This document shows, in pieces, positions 20,476 to 35,710 of a stretch of DNA of 64,000 bases. The DNA is from Inmirania thermothiophila (GTDB lineage Bacteria; Pseudomonadota; Gammaproteobacteria; DSM-100275), in NCBI RefSeq assembly GCF_003751635.1, contig NZ_RJVI01000001.1, positions 386,000-449,999 on the forward strand. Direction: 5' to 3'. Position 1 is the stretch's first letter, and every line of letters starts with the position of its first letter. Both the position numbers and the translations under genes were made by a program. The notes under the pieces were generated by a model. The model was not told the DNA's origin. It saw only the letters and a list, made by a program, of their open reading frames with translations, and made no database searches.

Positions 20476-21513
20476 ATGGACATCGCCGAGCTCTTGGCCT
20501 TCAGCGTCAAGAACCGCGCCTCCGACCTGCACCTCTCGGCGGGGCTGCCGCCCATGATCCGGGTCGACGGCGACATCCGCCGCATCAACCTGCCGCCCCT
20601 CGACCACAAGACCGTGCACGCCCTCGTGTACGACATTATGAACGACAAGCAGCGCAAGGACTACGAGGAGTTCCTGGAGGCGGACTTCTCCTTCGAGCTG
20701 CCGGGGGTGGCGCGCTTCCGCGTCAACGCCTTCAACCATCACCGCGGCGCCGGCGCCGTCTTCCGCACCATCCCCACCAACGTCCTGACCCTGGAGGAGC
20801 TCGGCGCCCCGGCCGTGTTCAAGGACATCGCCGACAACCCGCGGGGGCTGGTGCTGGTGACCGGGCCCACGGGCTCGGGCAAGTCCACCACCCTGGCGGC
20901 GATGATCGACCACATCAACGAGACCCGCTTCGACCACATCCTCACCATCGAGGACCCGATCGAGTTCGTGCACCAGAGCAAGAAGTGTCTGGTCAACCAG
21001 CGCGAGGTGCACCGCGACACCCTCGGCTTCAGCGAGGCGCTGCGGGCGGCGCTGCGCGAGGATCCGGACGTGATCCTGGTGGGCGAGATGCGCGACCTCG
21101 AGACCATCCGCCTGGCGCTGACCGCGGCCGAGACGGGGCATCTCGTCTTCGGCACCCTGCACACGGTCTCGGCGGCCAAGACCATCGACCGCATCATCGA
21201 CGTCTTCCCCGCGGGCGAGAAGGAGATGGTGCGCTCGATGCTCTCGGAGGCGCTGCGGGCGGTGATCTCGCAGACCCTGCTCAAGAAGATCGGCGGCGGG
21301 CGCGTGGCCGCCCACGAGATCATGATCGGCACCCCCGCCATCCGCAACCTGATCCGCGAGAACAAGGTGGCGCAGATGTACTCGGCGATCCAGACCGGGG
21401 GCGCGGTGGGGATGCAGACCCTGGATCAGAGCCTGCAGGAGCTGGTGCGCAAGGGCGTGGTCAGCGTCCAGGAGGCGCGCGCCAAGGCGCACAACCGCGA
21501 CCTCTTCCGCTGA
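20476..21513 (+). CDS. pilT: Type IV pilus retraction ATPase PilT
   Basis: 345 residues, hexameric secretion-type ATPase powering pilus retraction (twitching). N-terminal ASDLHLSAG, Walker [10 protein letters not shown], Asp box [12 protein letters not shown], Walker [19 protein letters not shown] and His box [18 protein letters not shown]. The C-terminal part carries the [16 protein letters not shown] retraction motif. GGGGGGAGAG precedes ATG 20476. pilU follows after 10 nt. No other pil genes are in the window. Confidence 0.97.
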   Translation: MDIAELLAFSVKNRASDLHLSAGLPPMIRVDGDIRRINLPPLDHKTVHALVYDIMNDKQRKDYEEFLEADFSFELPGVARFRVNAFNHHRGAGAVFRTIPTNVLTLEELGAPAVFKDIADNPRGLVLVTGPTGSGKSTTLAAMIDHINETRFDHILTIEDPIEFVHQSKKCLVNQREVHRDTLGFSEALRAALREDPDVILVGEMRDLETIRLALTAAETGHLVFGTLHTVSAAKTIDRIIDVFPAGEKEMVRSMLSEALRAVISQTLLKKIGGGRVAAHEIMIGTPAIRNLIRENKVAQMYSAIQTGGAVGMQTLDQSLQELVRKGVVSVQEARAKAHNRDLFR

Positions 21514-21523
21514 GGGAGGCGTC

Positions 21524-22648
21524 ATGGACTTCAACGGCCTGCTGCGGCTGATGGTGCAGAAGAAGGCCTCCGACCTCTTCATCACCACGGGCTTTCCGCC
21601 CGCCCTCAAGATCGACGGCAAGCTCCATCCGGTGAGCCGCAACCCCCTCACGCCGGACCAGTCGCGCGAGCTCGTGCTGGGGATCATGAACCAGCGCCAG
21701 CGCGCCGAGTTCGAGCGCACCCACGAGTGCAACTTCGCCATCAGCGCCTCGGGCATCGGCCGCTTCCGCGTCAGCGCCTTCGTCCAGCGCAACCAGCCGG
21801 GGATGGTGCTGCGTCGCATCGAGACCCGCATCCCCACGGTGGAGGAGCTCAGGCTGCCCCCCATCATCAACGAGCTCGCCATGCTCAAGCGCGGGATCGT
21901 GATCTTCGTGGGCGGCACCGGCACCGGAAAGTCCACCTCGCTGGCGGCCATGGTGGGCTATCGCAACCAGCACTCCAGCGGCCACATCATCTCCATCGAG
22001 GATCCCATCGAGTACGTCCACCAGCACATCAACTGCATCGTCACCCAGCGCGAGGTGGGCCTCGACACCGAGTCCTTCGAGGTGGCCCTCAAGAACACGC
22101 TGCGCCAGGCCCCGGACGTGATCCTCATCGGCGAGATCCGCACCCGCGAGACCATGGAGTACGCCATCGCCTTCGCCGAGACCGGCCACCTGGTGCTCGC
22201 CACCCTGCACGCCAACAACGCCAACCAGGCCCTCGAGCGCATCATCAACTTCTTCCCCGAGGACCGGCACAACCAGATCCTGCTCGATCTCTCCCTCAAC
22301 ATGCAGGCCATCATCGCCCAGCAGCTCGTGCCCCGGAAGGACGGCGTCGGGCGGCGCGTGGCGGTGGAGATCCTGCTCAACACGCCGCTGGTCAAGGACC
22401 TCATCCGCAAGGGCGAGGTGCACAAGATCAAGGACGTCATGAAGCGCTCCACCCAGCAGGGCATGATCACCTTCGACCAGTACCTCTACCAGCTCTACCG
22501 CAACGAGGAGATCAGCGCCGAGGAGGCGCTGCGCCACGCCGACTCGCCCAACGAGGTGCGCCTGATGATCAAGCTCGGCGAGGAGCGCGGGGTCGACGAG
22601 TTCGCCGCCGGCCTCGACGGGGTCAGGCTGGTCGATCCGGAGCGCTAG
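21524..22648 (+). CDS. pilU: PilT-dependent retraction ATPase PilU
   Basis: 374 residues. PilT paralogue supporting forceful retraction. ASDLFITTGFPP, Walker A GGTGTGKST, IISIEDPIEYVHQ, Walker B APDVILIGEIRTRETM and LATLHANNANQALERI are present; the TFDQYLYQLYRNEEIS tail is PilU-like. Its last 26 bp overlap the convergent truC gene. Confidence 0.96.
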   Translation: MDFNGLLRLMVQKKASDLFITTGFPPALKIDGKLHPVSRNPLTPDQSRELVLGIMNQRQRAEFERTHECNFAISASGIGRFRVSAFVQRNQPGMVLRRIETRIPTVEELRLPPIINELAMLKRGIVIFVGGTGTGKSTSLAAMVGYRNQHSSGHIISIEDPIEYVHQHINCIVTQREVGLDTESFEVALKNTLRQAPDVILIGEIRTRETMEYAIAFAETGHLVLATLHANNANQALERIINFFPEDRHNQILLDLSLNMQAIIAQQLVPRKDGVGRRVAVEILLNTPLVKDLIRKGEVHKIKDVMKRSTQQGMITFDQYLYQLYRNEEISAEEALRHADSPNEVRLMIKLGEERGVDEFAAGLDGVRLVDPER

Positions 22649-23390
22649 CCCCGCCGGGTTCGCGCAGCACCGCCACGCGGGGGCGGTGTGCGCCCCAGCC
22701 GAGCGCGTCGAGCACCGCGGCGAAGTCCTCGGCGAGCGGCGCGGTCAGCTCCAGGGTGCCGCCGGCGGGATGGGCGAGGCGCAGGCCCACGGCGGCCAGC
22801 AGCAGCCGGCCGCAGCCGAAGCGGGCGCGGAAGAAGCGGTTGTGGCTGCCCTGGCCGTGGGTGGTGTCGCCGATGATGGGGTGGCCGGCGTGCTTGAGGT
22901 GGCGGCGGATCTGGTGGTGCCTGCCGGTGCGGGGGCGCACCTCCAGCAGCGCATACCAGGCCACGGGATAGCGGTCCACCGGCTCCGGGATCTCCACCGT
23001 GGCCAGGCGGCGGAAGGCGGTCACCGCATCGCGCAGGGGCGCCCCCGGGTGCGCGTGATCGCGCAGGGGCCGGTCGATGACGCCCGCCTCGGGCGGGTGG
23101 CCGCGGACCACCGCGAGATAGCGCTTCGCCACCCGCCCCGCGGCGAACTCGGCGCCGAGATGGCGCGCCGTCGCGGGGTCGAGGGCGAAGAGGAGCAGCC
23201 CCGAGGTGGCGCGGTCGAGGCGGTGCACGGGCCAGACGCGTCGGCCGAGGCGCTCGCGCACCAGCTGCAGGGCATGGCGGCGGTCCCGCCGGTGCAGGCG
23301 GCTTCGGTGCACGGCGAGGCCGGCCGGCTTGTGCACCGCCACCAGGCAGTCGTCGCGGTAGAGGATCTCGAGCCCGTCCACGGCGCGCAT
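22623..23390 (-). CDS. truC: tRNA pseudouridine synthase C (RluA family)
   Basis: 255 residues. Closest in sequence pattern to E. coli TruC, which modifies U65 of tRNA. Start LEILYRDDCLVAVHKPAG, catalytic Asp59 in VHRLDRATSG, and RTGRHHQIRRHLKHAGHPIIGD all match. No S4 domain precedes the catalytic part, also TruC-like. It overlaps the 3' end of pilU tail to tail. A paralogous RluA enzyme cannot be excluded without a tree. Confidence 0.88.
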   Translation of the reverse strand: MRAVDGLEILYRDDCLVAVHKPAGLAVHRSRLHRRDRRHALQLVRERLGRRVWPVHRLDRATSGLLLFALDPATARHLGAEFAAGRVAKRYLAVVRGHPPEAGVIDRPLRDHAHPGAPLRDAVTAFRRLATVEIPEPVDRYPVAWYALLEVRPRTGRHHQIRRHLKHAGHPIIGDTTHGQGSHNRFFRARFGCGRLLLAAVGLRLAHPAGGTLELTAPLAEDFAAVLDALGWGAHRPRVAVLREPGGASAPDRPA

Positions 23391-23424
23391 TGTGCCGCCT
23401 CCGCCGCCGCGGGGCGAGGTCGCC

Positions 23425-25065
23425 TCAGCCGAGCTCGTGGCGGAAGTGGCGCAGCACCGAGCGCACCGGGTTCGGCGCGGCCTGGCCCAGGCCGCAGATG
23501 GAGGCCTCGGCCATGAGCTCGCAGAGGGCCTCCAGGGTCTCCACCGCCCAGCGCCCCTCGGCCATGAGCTCGGCGGCGCGTGCGGTGCCGGCGCGGCAGG
23601 GGGTGCACTGGCCGCAGGACTCGGCGGCGAGGAAGCGCATCACCGCGAGCGCCGCGTCGCGGGCGCGGTCGCCCTCGGCGAGCACCGTGAGGGCGCCGGT
23701 GCCCGGGGAGGCGCCCAGCGGGGCGAGCGTCTCGGGCAGGAGCGGCAGGTGGGCGGCATCCGCGGGCAGGATCCCCGAGGCCGCGCCCCCCGGGAAGAAC
23801 GCATAGAGGGGGCGGTCGTCGGCCATGCCGCCGGCGTGCTCCTCGATCAGCTCGCGGGCGCTCACCCCCACGGGGGCGACGTAGACACCGGGGCGGCGGA
23901 CCCGTCCGCTCACCGAGTAGGCGCGCAGCCCGCGGCCGCCGTTGCGGCCGCAGGCGGCGAAGCGGGCGCCGCCGCGGTCGAGGATCTCGGGCACCCAGTA
24001 GAGGGTCTCGCCGTTCTGGACCAGGGTCGGGCGGCCGTGGAGGCCGCGCTCGGCGACGTAGGGCGGGCGCAGCCGCGGCCAGCCCCGGCGGCCCTCGATG
24101 GACTCGAGCATCGCCGATTCCTCGCCGCAGATGTAGGCGCCGGCGCCGCGGCGAAGCGCGAGCTCGGGCAGGGGGGCGGGCGGGTCGGCGGCCAGCGCGG
24201 CGAGCTCGCGCGCAAGCACCGCGCGCGCCCCCGCATACTCGTCGCGCAGGTAGAGCACCACCCGCTCCGCGCCCACCACCCGCGCCGCCACCAGCGCCCC
24301 CTCCAGCATCCGATGGGGGGCCGTCTCCAGGAACCAGCGGTCCTTGAAGGTGCCGGGCTCACCCTCGTCGAGGTTCACCACCACCGCCTTGGGGGCGGGC
24401 TGCGCGCGCACGATCCGCCACTTGCGCGCGGTGGGGAAGCTGGCGCCGCCGAGGCCCCGCAGGCCCGCCGCCTCCAGCTCGGCGAGGACCCGCTCGGGGT
24501 CGAGCCTGCCGTCGGCGAGGGCGGCGAGGTGGCGATAGCCGCCGCGGGCCCGGTAGGCGGCGAGGCCCTCGGCCGCGGGGACGGGGGCCTCGGTGTCGCT
24601 GCCGAGGGCGGCGGCGGTGACCGCGGCGGCGTCGGCCGGGGCCAGCGGGCGCCGGCCGACGAGCACCGCCGGGGCGCCGTCGCAGCGCCCGATGCACGAT
24701 GCGGCGACGACCCGCGCCCGCGTCGCCGGCAGCCCGGCGCGCAGGCGGGCGAGCAGCGCCTCGGCGCCGCCGAGCCGGCAGGCGGGCGAGGTGCAGACGC
24801 GCACCGTCACCGGCGGCGGCGGGGCCTCGCCCTCGCGCACGAGGTCGAAGTGGTGGTAGAAGCTTGCGGTCTCGTGGACCTCGGCGGGGGCGATCCCGAG
24901 GTGCTCGGCGAGGGCCGAGAGCAGCCGTGCGGGCAGGTGGCCGCAGGCGTCCTGGATCCGGTGCAGGTGCTCGAGGAGGAGGTCGGGGCGCACCGCGAGG
25001 CCCGCGCCGAGCCGGCGCACGGTCTCGAGATCGCCCGCCTCGTGCCGCGGGACCTGCTTGCGCAT
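23425..25065 (-). CDS. NuoE-NuoF fusion flavoprotein (FdsB/HoxF-like diaphorase)
   Basis: 546 residues. Residues 1-150 are a NuoE-like thioredoxin-fold [2Fe-2S] domain with ligands Cys91, Cys96, Cys124 and Cys128. The rest is NuoF-like: FMN/NADH site GLRGLGGASFPTARKW and NLDEGEPGTFKDR, then GAYICGEESAMLESIEG, and the [4Fe-4S] ligands ESCGQCTPCRAG plus SICGLG. This architecture serves NAD-linked formate dehydrogenases (FdsB), bidirectional hydrogenases (HoxF) or complex I. The GLGG and YLRDEY stretches look most like FdsB (from memory of the family). No partner subunit lies nearby. ATG 25065 follows a hairpin that may hide its ribosome site. Confidence 0.85.
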   Translation of the reverse strand: MRKQVPRHEAGDLETVRRLGAGLAVRPDLLLEHLHRIQDACGHLPARLLSALAEHLGIAPAEVHETASFYHHFDLVREGEAPPPPVTVRVCTSPACRLGGAEALLARLRAGLPATRARVVAASCIGRCDGAPAVLVGRRPLAPADAAAVTAAALGSDTEAPVPAAEGLAAYRARGGYRHLAALADGRLDPERVLAELEAAGLRGLGGASFPTARKWRIVRAQPAPKAVVVNLDEGEPGTFKDRWFLETAPHRMLEGALVAARVVGAERVVLYLRDEYAGARAVLARELAALAADPPAPLPELALRRGAGAYICGEESAMLESIEGRRGWPRLRPPYVAERGLHGRPTLVQNGETLYWVPEILDRGGARFAACGRNGGRGLRAYSVSGRVRRPGVYVAPVGVSARELIEEHAGGMADDRPLYAFFPGGAASGILPADAAHLPLLPETLAPLGASPGTGALTVLAEGDRARDAALAVMRFLAAESCGQCTPCRAGTARAAELMAEGRWAVETLEALCELMAEASICGLGQAAPNPVRSVLRHFRHELG

Positions 25066-25069
25066 CGCC

Positions 25070-25094
25070 GCCCCCGGGGTCGTGGCCCGGGGGC
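25070..25094 (-). promoter_or_regulatory. Leader hairpin in front of the NuoEF-type gene
   Basis: GCCCCCGGG (25070-25078) and CCCGGGGGC (25086-25094) form a perfect 9-bp stem with a 7-nt loop ending 4 nt before the ATG at 25065. The only purine-rich stretch suitable as a Shine-Dalgarno (GGGGGC) is in its gene-proximal arm. A TATCCT hexamer (complement of 25096-25101) just upstream could be a -10. It lacks a U-tract, so a terminator for hemE is unlikely. Confidence 0.4.
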
Positions 25095-25109
25095 AAGGAT
25101 AGCAGGGTC

Positions 25110-26174
25110 TCAGGCGGCGCCGTGGTAGGCGGGGCTCAGCTCGCGCACGGCCTCCACCAGCGCCGCCACGTGCTCGGGATCGACGTCCTTGTGGATGCCG
25201 TGGCCGAGGTTGAAGACGTGCCCCGGGCCGTGGCCGTAGGAGGCGAGCACGCGCGCCGCCTCCTCGCGGATGCGCGCGGGCGAGGCGAAGAGGGCGCAGG
25301 GGTCGAGGTTGCCCTGCAGGGCGACGCGGTCGCCGACGCGGGCGCGGGCCTCGCCGATGTCCACGGTCCAGTCCAGGCCGAGGGCGTCGCAGCCGGTCTC
25401 GGCCATGGCCTCGAGCCAGGCGCCGCCGCCCTTGGTGAAGAGGATCACGGGCACGCGCCGGCCCTCGTGCTCGCGCGGCAGGGCGGCGACGATGCGGGCC
25501 ATGTAGTCGAGGGAGAAGCTGCGGTAGGCGCGCGGGGTGAGCAGCCCGCCCCAGGTGTCGAAGATCATCACCGCCTGCGCGCCGGCGGCGATCTGGGCCT
25601 GCAGGTAGGCGGTGACGGCCTCGGCGAGCAGCCCCAGCAGGCGGTGGAGGAGCTCCGGGCGCTCGTAGAGCATCCCGCGCACGCAGCCGAGCTCCTTGCT
25701 GGCGCCGCCCTCCACCATGTAGGTGGCCAGCGTCCAGGGGCTGCCGGAGAACCCGATGAGCGGCACCCGCCCGGCGAGCTCGCGCCGGATCAGCCGCACC
25801 GCATCCATGACGTAGCCGAGATCGTCCTCCGGATCCGGCATCCCGAGGGCGTCCACGTCGGCCTCGCTGCGCACGGGCCGGGCGAAGCGCGGGCCCTCGC
25901 CCTCGGTGAAGGACAGCCCCAGGCCCATGGCGTCGGGGATGGTGAGGATGTCCGAGAAGAGGATGGCGGCGTCGAGGCCGAAGCGGTCGATGGGCTGGAG
26001 GGTGACCTCGCAGGCCAGCTCCGGGGTCTTGCAAAGGGTCATGAAGTCGCCGGCGCGGGCGCGCGTGGCGCGGTACTCGGGCAGGTAGCGCCCGGCCTGG
26101 CGCATGATCCAGAGGGGCGTGCGCTCCACGGGCTGGCGCAGCAGGGCCCGCAGGAGGAGGTCGTTCTGCGGCAT
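25110..26174 (-). CDS. hemE: Uroporphyrinogen decarboxylase
   Basis: 354 residues, the usual length. Decarboxylates the four acetates of uroporphyrinogen III to coproporphyrinogen III for haem. Signatures [16 protein letters not shown] and [17 protein letters not shown] carry the substrate-binding Arg and Asp environment; [15 protein letters not shown] holds the catalytic Asp. Lies 27 bp after gltD on the same strand, possibly co-transcribed. Confidence 0.97.
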   Translation of the reverse strand: MPQNDLLLRALLRQPVERTPLWIMRQAGRYLPEYRATRARAGDFMTLCKTPELACEVTLQPIDRFGLDAAILFSDILTIPDAMGLGLSFTEGEGPRFARPVRSEADVDALGMPDPEDDLGYVMDAVRLIRRELAGRVPLIGFSGSPWTLATYMVEGGASKELGCVRGMLYERPELLHRLLGLLAEAVTAYLQAQIAAGAQAVMIFDTWGGLLTPRAYRSFSLDYMARIVAALPREHEGRRVPVILFTKGGGAWLEAMAETGCDALGLDWTVDIGEARARVGDRVALQGNLDPCALFASPARIREEAARVLASYGHGPGHVFNLGHGIHKDVDPEHVAALVEAVRELSPAYHGAA

Positions 26175-26201
26175 GGTTCTCTTCCGCTGTGCCCGGGGCG
26201 G

Positions 26202-32083
<5,882 letters not shown>

Positions 32084-32138
32084 AGTCTGCAACCGCTTGA
32101 TTGGCAAGGCCGTGCGCCCGGCCTGCCGGGGGCCGCCG

Positions 32139-32209
32139 GCAAAGGGCGCAAAGGGCCGATCAGACTACCACGACCCGCCATGGTGCGGCAAAGCCGCCGC
32201 CGTGCAAAG
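32139..32209. repeat. Four GCAAAG repeats in the gltB/recG divergent spacer
   Basis: GCAAAG recurs at 32139, 32148, 32188 and 32204, the first two as GCAAAGGG spaced 9 nt apart and the last two 16 nt apart. The rest of the 167-bp spacer is GC-rich, with a CCGGC-rich inverted repeat near 32117-32140. It may be a regulator array for gltBD, or simple low-complexity drift. Confidence 0.35.
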
Positions 32210-32234
32210 CCCCTCCGCCGCCGCCTTCCCCCGC

Positions 32235-32240
32235 TACAAT
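32235..32240 (+). promoter_or_regulatory. -10 box of recG
   Basis: TACAAT (GCTACAATG) is an almost perfect -10. It overlaps the upstream candidate ATG at 32239, and predicted initiation near 32247 would leave a leader of about 4 nt before ATG 32251. This favours the second ATG and a near-leaderless message. A -35 is not evident. Confidence 0.45.
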
Positions 32241-32250
32241 GCGCCACGGC

Positions 32251-34317
32251 ATGGACGGGGCGGCGGAGCAGGGGGCGGCGGCGCTGGCGGGGCTGCCCGG
32301 CGTGGGGGCGCGGACGCTGGAGCGTCTGGCCCGGCTCGGCGTGCGCGGCCTCGGCGACCTCCTGCTGCACCTGCCCCTGCGCTACGAGGACCGCACCCGC
32401 ATCACGCCCCTGGGGCGGCTCCTGCCCGGCCGCGAGGCCCTGGTGGAGGGCGAGGTCACGGCCGCGGTGGAGGCGGGCGGGCGCCGGCGCAGCCTCCAGG
32501 TGGAGATCACCGACGGCAGCGGCGTCCTGCGCCTGCGGTTCTTCCACTACCGCGCCGGCCTCAAGGCGCGGCTTCGCCCCGGGGTGCGCGTGGGCTGCTA
32601 CGGCGAGGTGCGCCTCGGCCCCGCCGGGCTGGAGATGGTCCACCCGGAGTGGCGCCTCGGCGGGGCGCGCCCGGAGCCGGCGCTGACCCCCGTCTACCCG
32701 GCCACCGAGGGTCTGCCCCAGCGCACCCTGCGCGCCCTGGCGGGGGAGGCCCTGGCGCGTGCGGGCAGGGCGGAGACGCTGCCGGCGTGGCTGCGCGAGG
32801 CCTACGGGCTGTACCCCCTCCCCGACGCCCTCGCGCGGCTGCACCGCCCGCCCCCCGGCACCGACCCGGCCGCCCTCGCCGATCCCGCCGATCCGGCGCG
32901 GCGCCGGCTCGCCTTCGAGGAGCTGCTCGCCCACCAGGTGAGCCTGCGCCTGCTGCGGGCGCAGGCGCGGCGGCGGCAGGCGCCGCCCCTGGCCCCCGGG
33001 GGGCGGCTCGCCGAGGCCTTCCTCGCGGCGCTGCCCTTCGAGCTGACCGCGGCCCAGCGCCGGGTCGCGGAGGAGATCGGCCGCGACCTCGCCGCGCCAC
33101 GGCCCATGCTGCGCCTGGTCCAGGGCGACGTGGGCTCGGGCAAGACCGTGGTGGCGGCGCTGGCGATGCTGGCCGCGGCGGAGGCCGGCTGGCAGGCGGC
33201 GCTGATGGCCCCCACCGAGCTCCTCGCCGAGCAGCATCGCGCCAATCTGGCGCGCTGGCTCGAGCCGCTGGGCCTCGAGGTGGTGTGGCTCGGCGGGCGG
33301 GTCAAGGGGGCGGCGCGGCGCGCGGCGCTGGCGCGCATCGCCGCCGGCGCCCCCGCGGTGGTGGGCACCCACGCCCTGTTCCAGGACGACGTGCGCTTCG
33401 CCCGCCTCGGCCTCGTCGTGGTGGACGAGCAGCACCGCTTCGGGGTGCACCAGCGGCTCGCCCTGCGCGGCAAGGGCGAGGCCGGCGCGCTGGTGCCGCA
33501 CCAGCTCATCATGACGGCGACCCCGATCCCGCGCACCCTGGCCATGACCGCCTACGCCGACCTCGACCTCTCGGTGATCGACGAGCTGCCCCCGGGGCGG
33601 ACCCCGGTGCGCACGGTGACGGTGCCGGCGGCCCGCCGCGGCGAGGTGGTGGCGCGGCTGCGCGCGGCCTGCGCCGCCGGCCGCCAGGCCTACTGGGTCT
33701 GCACCCTCGTCGAGGCGTCGGAGGCGCTGCAGGCGGAGGCCGCGGAGGCCACCGCGCAGACCCTGCGCCGCGCCCTGCCCGAGGTGCGCGTGGGCCTGGT
33801 CCACGGGCGCATGCGGGGGGAGGACAAGGAGCGGGTGATGCGGGCCTTCGCCGCCGGCGAGATCCAGCTCCTGGTGGCGACGACGGTGATCGAGGTCGGG
33901 GTCGACGTGCCCAACGCCACCGTGATGGTGATCGACAACGCGGAGCGGCTGGGGCTGGCGCAGCTGCACCAGCTGCGCGGCCGCGTCGGCCGCGGCGGCG
34001 GCGAGAGCCACTGCGTCCTGCTCTACGAGCCCTCGCGCCTCGGGGAGACCGGGCGGGCGCGGCTCGCGGTGCTGCGCGAGACCTGCGACGGCTTCGAGAT
34101 CGCGCGCCGCGACCTGGCGCTTCGCGGCCCCGGGGAGCTGCTGGGCACGCGCCAGAGCGGCCCCCTCGCGCTGCGGGTCGCCGATCTCGTGCGCGACGGC
34201 GACCTCGTGCCCGCGGTGCAGGAGGCCGCCGAGGCGCTGATCCGGCGCGACCGCGAGGCCGCCGAGGCCCTCGTGCGGCGCTGGCTGGGCGGGCGCATGG
34301 CCTACGCCGAGGCGTGA
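32251..34317 (+). CDS. recG: ATP-dependent DNA helicase RecG
   Basis: 688 residues from ATG 32251. Remodels stalled replication forks and branched DNA. N-terminal wedge/OB domain (LEITD..VLRLRFFHYR region), then superfamily 2 helicase: Walker A LVQGDVGSGKTVVA, DEQH box VVVDEQHRFGVHQ, MTATPIPRTLAMT (III), VATTVIEVGVDVPNA (V) and QLRGRVGRGG (VI), then the TRQSGPLALRVADLVRD tail. ATG 32239 is an alternative but coincides with the -10 box. It ends 7-20 nt before ubiC. Confidence 0.95.
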   Translation: MDGAAEQGAAALAGLPGVGARTLERLARLGVRGLGDLLLHLPLRYEDRTRITPLGRLLPGREALVEGEVTAAVEAGGRRRSLQVEITDGSGVLRLRFFHYRAGLKARLRPGVRVGCYGEVRLGPAGLEMVHPEWRLGGARPEPALTPVYPATEGLPQRTLRALAGEALARAGRAETLPAWLREAYGLYPLPDALARLHRPPPGTDPAALADPADPARRRLAFEELLAHQVSLRLLRAQARRRQAPPLAPGGRLAEAFLAALPFELTAAQRRVAEEIGRDLAAPRPMLRLVQGDVGSGKTVVAALAMLAAAEAGWQAALMAPTELLAEQHRANLARWLEPLGLEVVWLGGRVKGAARRAALARIAAGAPAVVGTHALFQDDVRFARLGLVVVDEQHRFGVHQRLALRGKGEAGALVPHQLIMTATPIPRTLAMTAYADLDLSVIDELPPGRTPVRTVTVPAARRGEVVARLRAACAAGRQAYWVCTLVEASEALQAEAAEATAQTLRRALPEVRVGLVHGRMRGEDKERVMRAFAAGEIQLLVATTVIEVGVDVPNATVMVIDNAERLGLAQLHQLRGRVGRGGGESHCVLLYEPSRLGETGRARLAVLRETCDGFEIARRDLALRGPGELLGTRQSGPLALRVADLVRDGDLVPAVQEAAEALIRRDREAAEALVRRWLGGRMAYAEA

Positions 34318-34320
34318 TCG

Positions 34321-34326
34321 TATGAT
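34321..34326 (+). promoter_or_regulatory. -10-like TATGAT before ubiC
   Basis: TATGAT starts 4 nt after the recG stop. With initiation near 34333 the leader to ATG 34337 would be about 4 nt. It spans the alternative ATG codons at 34322 and 34325. No -35 is apparent, so it may only support read-through from recG. Confidence 0.3.
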
Positions 34327-34336
34327 GCCTGCTGCC

Positions 34337-34819
34337 ATGGGGAGCGGGAGTCGGGGGTTCGCGGCGGGGCTGCGACGGGCGCGGCTTGCGCCGCGTCCGC
34401 TGCGGCGCTGGCTGTGCTGGCAGGGGCCGCTGCTGCCGGCGCTCGGGCGCGCCGCAGGCGGGGCGCGGGTGCGGCTGCTGCGCGCAGGCTTCCTGCCCCT
34501 CGCGCCGGCCGAGGCCCGGGTCCTGGGGCGGCGTTTCGGCTACGTGCGGGAGGTGGTGCTGGAGGGGCCGCGGGGGGTGCTGTGCCGGGCGCGAAGCGCC
34601 GCCGACCCCGGGCTGGTGCGGCGCGGTGGGGGGCGCGCCCTGGCGCGGCTCGGCACCCGCCCCCTCACGGGGTGGCTGCACCGGCCGCGGGGGCCGCGGC
34701 TGGTGCGCCGCACGGTGGCGCCGGTGGCGGGGGGATGGGCGCGGCGCAGCCTCTACCGCGTCCACGGCGCGCGGCTCCTGCTCGAGGAGCGGTTCACGAG
34801 GGAGGAGGAAGGGCGATGA
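34337..34819 (+). CDS. ubiC: Chorismate lyase
   Basis: 160 residues from ATG 34337 (ATG 34322 would add five). Cleaves chorismate to 4-hydroxybenzoate and pyruvate, feeding ubiquinone synthesis. Sequence is divergent, Arg-rich, but keeps the UbiC landmarks: [12 protein letters not shown] (active-site Arg), [21 protein letters not shown] and LLLEERF with the catalytic Glu. Stop overlaps the ubiA ATG (ATGA). Adjacency to ubiA strongly supports the call. Confidence 0.9.
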   Translation: MGSGSRGFAAGLRRARLAPRPLRRWLCWQGPLLPALGRAAGGARVRLLRAGFLPLAPAEARVLGRRFGYVREVVLEGPRGVLCRARSAADPGLVRRGGGRALARLGTRPLTGWLHRPRGPRLVRRTVAPVAGGWARRSLYRVHGARLLLEERFTREEEGR

Positions 34820-35709
34820 GCGTGCGCGTGCTGCCGCGCTGGGAGGAGGTGCGGGCCCGGCTCGACGCCTACGTGCGGCTGGTGCGGCTGGACCGGCCGA
34901 TCGGGATCTGGCTCCTGCTCTGGCCCACCCTGTGGGCGCTGTGGATCGCCGGCGAGGGCCGCCCCGAGCCGCGCCTGGTGCTCATCTTCACCCTCGGGGT
35001 GGTGCTCATGCGCTCGGCCGGCTGCGCCATCAACGACTGGGCCGACCGCGGCTTCGACCCCCACGTGGCGCGCACCCGCACCCGCCCCCTGGCCGCGGGC
35101 GAGATCGCCCCGGGCGAGGCGCTGGCGGTGTTCGCGCTGCTCGCCCTCCTGGCCTTCGGCCTCGTCCTCCTCACCAACCGCCTCACCATCCTGCTGTCCC
35201 TCGCGGCGGCGGCGCTGGCCGCCACCTACCCCTTCGCCAAGCGGTGGACCTGGATGCCGCAGGTCCACCTGGGGGCGGCCTTCGGCTTCGCCGTGCCCAT
35301 GGCCTTCGCCGCCCAGACCGGGGCGGTGCCGCGGCTGGCGTGGCTGCTCTTCGTGGTCACCCTGCTCTGGGCGGTGATCTACGACACCATGTACGCCATG
35401 GCTGACCGCGAGGACGACCGCCGCATCGGCGTGCGCTCCACGGCGCTCCTCTTCGGCGAGGCCGACCGCCTGATCCTCGCCGTCCTCCAGGGGGTGTTCC
35501 TGCTCGGGCTGCTGCTGGTGGGGCGGCTCGCCGGCCTCGACGGCTACTACCACCTGGGGCTGGCGGTGGCGGCGGCGCTCTTCCTCTACCAGCAGTACCT
35601 GATCCGCGACCGCGACCCCGCCGCCTGCATCCAGGCCTTTCTCAACAACCACTGGCTGGGGATGGCGGTCTTCGTCGCCATCCTCCTCGACTACCTGGGG
35701 CGCGGCTGA
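34816..35709 (+). CDS. ubiA: 4-hydroxybenzoate octaprenyltransferase
   Basis: 297 residues, about eight membrane helices. Prenylates 4-hydroxybenzoate in the inner membrane. Both Asp-rich Mg-diphosphate motifs are present: [20 protein letters not shown] and [17 protein letters not shown], with YPFAKR between. [19 protein letters not shown] is the standard first helix. Start overlaps ubiC; converges with comF after 1 nt. Confidence 0.97.
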   Translation: MSVRVLPRWEEVRARLDAYVRLVRLDRPIGIWLLLWPTLWALWIAGEGRPEPRLVLIFTLGVVLMRSAGCAINDWADRGFDPHVARTRTRPLAAGEIAPGEALAVFALLALLAFGLVLLTNRLTILLSLAAAALAATYPFAKRWTWMPQVHLGAAFGFAVPMAFAAQTGAVPRLAWLLFVVTLLWAVIYDTMYAMADREDDRRIGVRSTALLFGEADRLILAVLQGVFLLGLLLVGRLAGLDGYYHLGLAVAAALFLYQQYLIRDRDPAACIQAFLNNHWLGMAVFVAILLDYLGRG

Positions 35710-35710
35710 C

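Noticed and set aside
25066-25109. Hairpin at 25070-25094 as terminator of hemE
   Set aside because: No T-run follows on the minus strand and the stem runs up to the next start codon; a leader element is the better reading.
32239-32241. ATG at 32239 as recG start
   Set aside because: It overlaps the TACAAT -10 box; ATG 32251 agrees better with the predicted transcription start.
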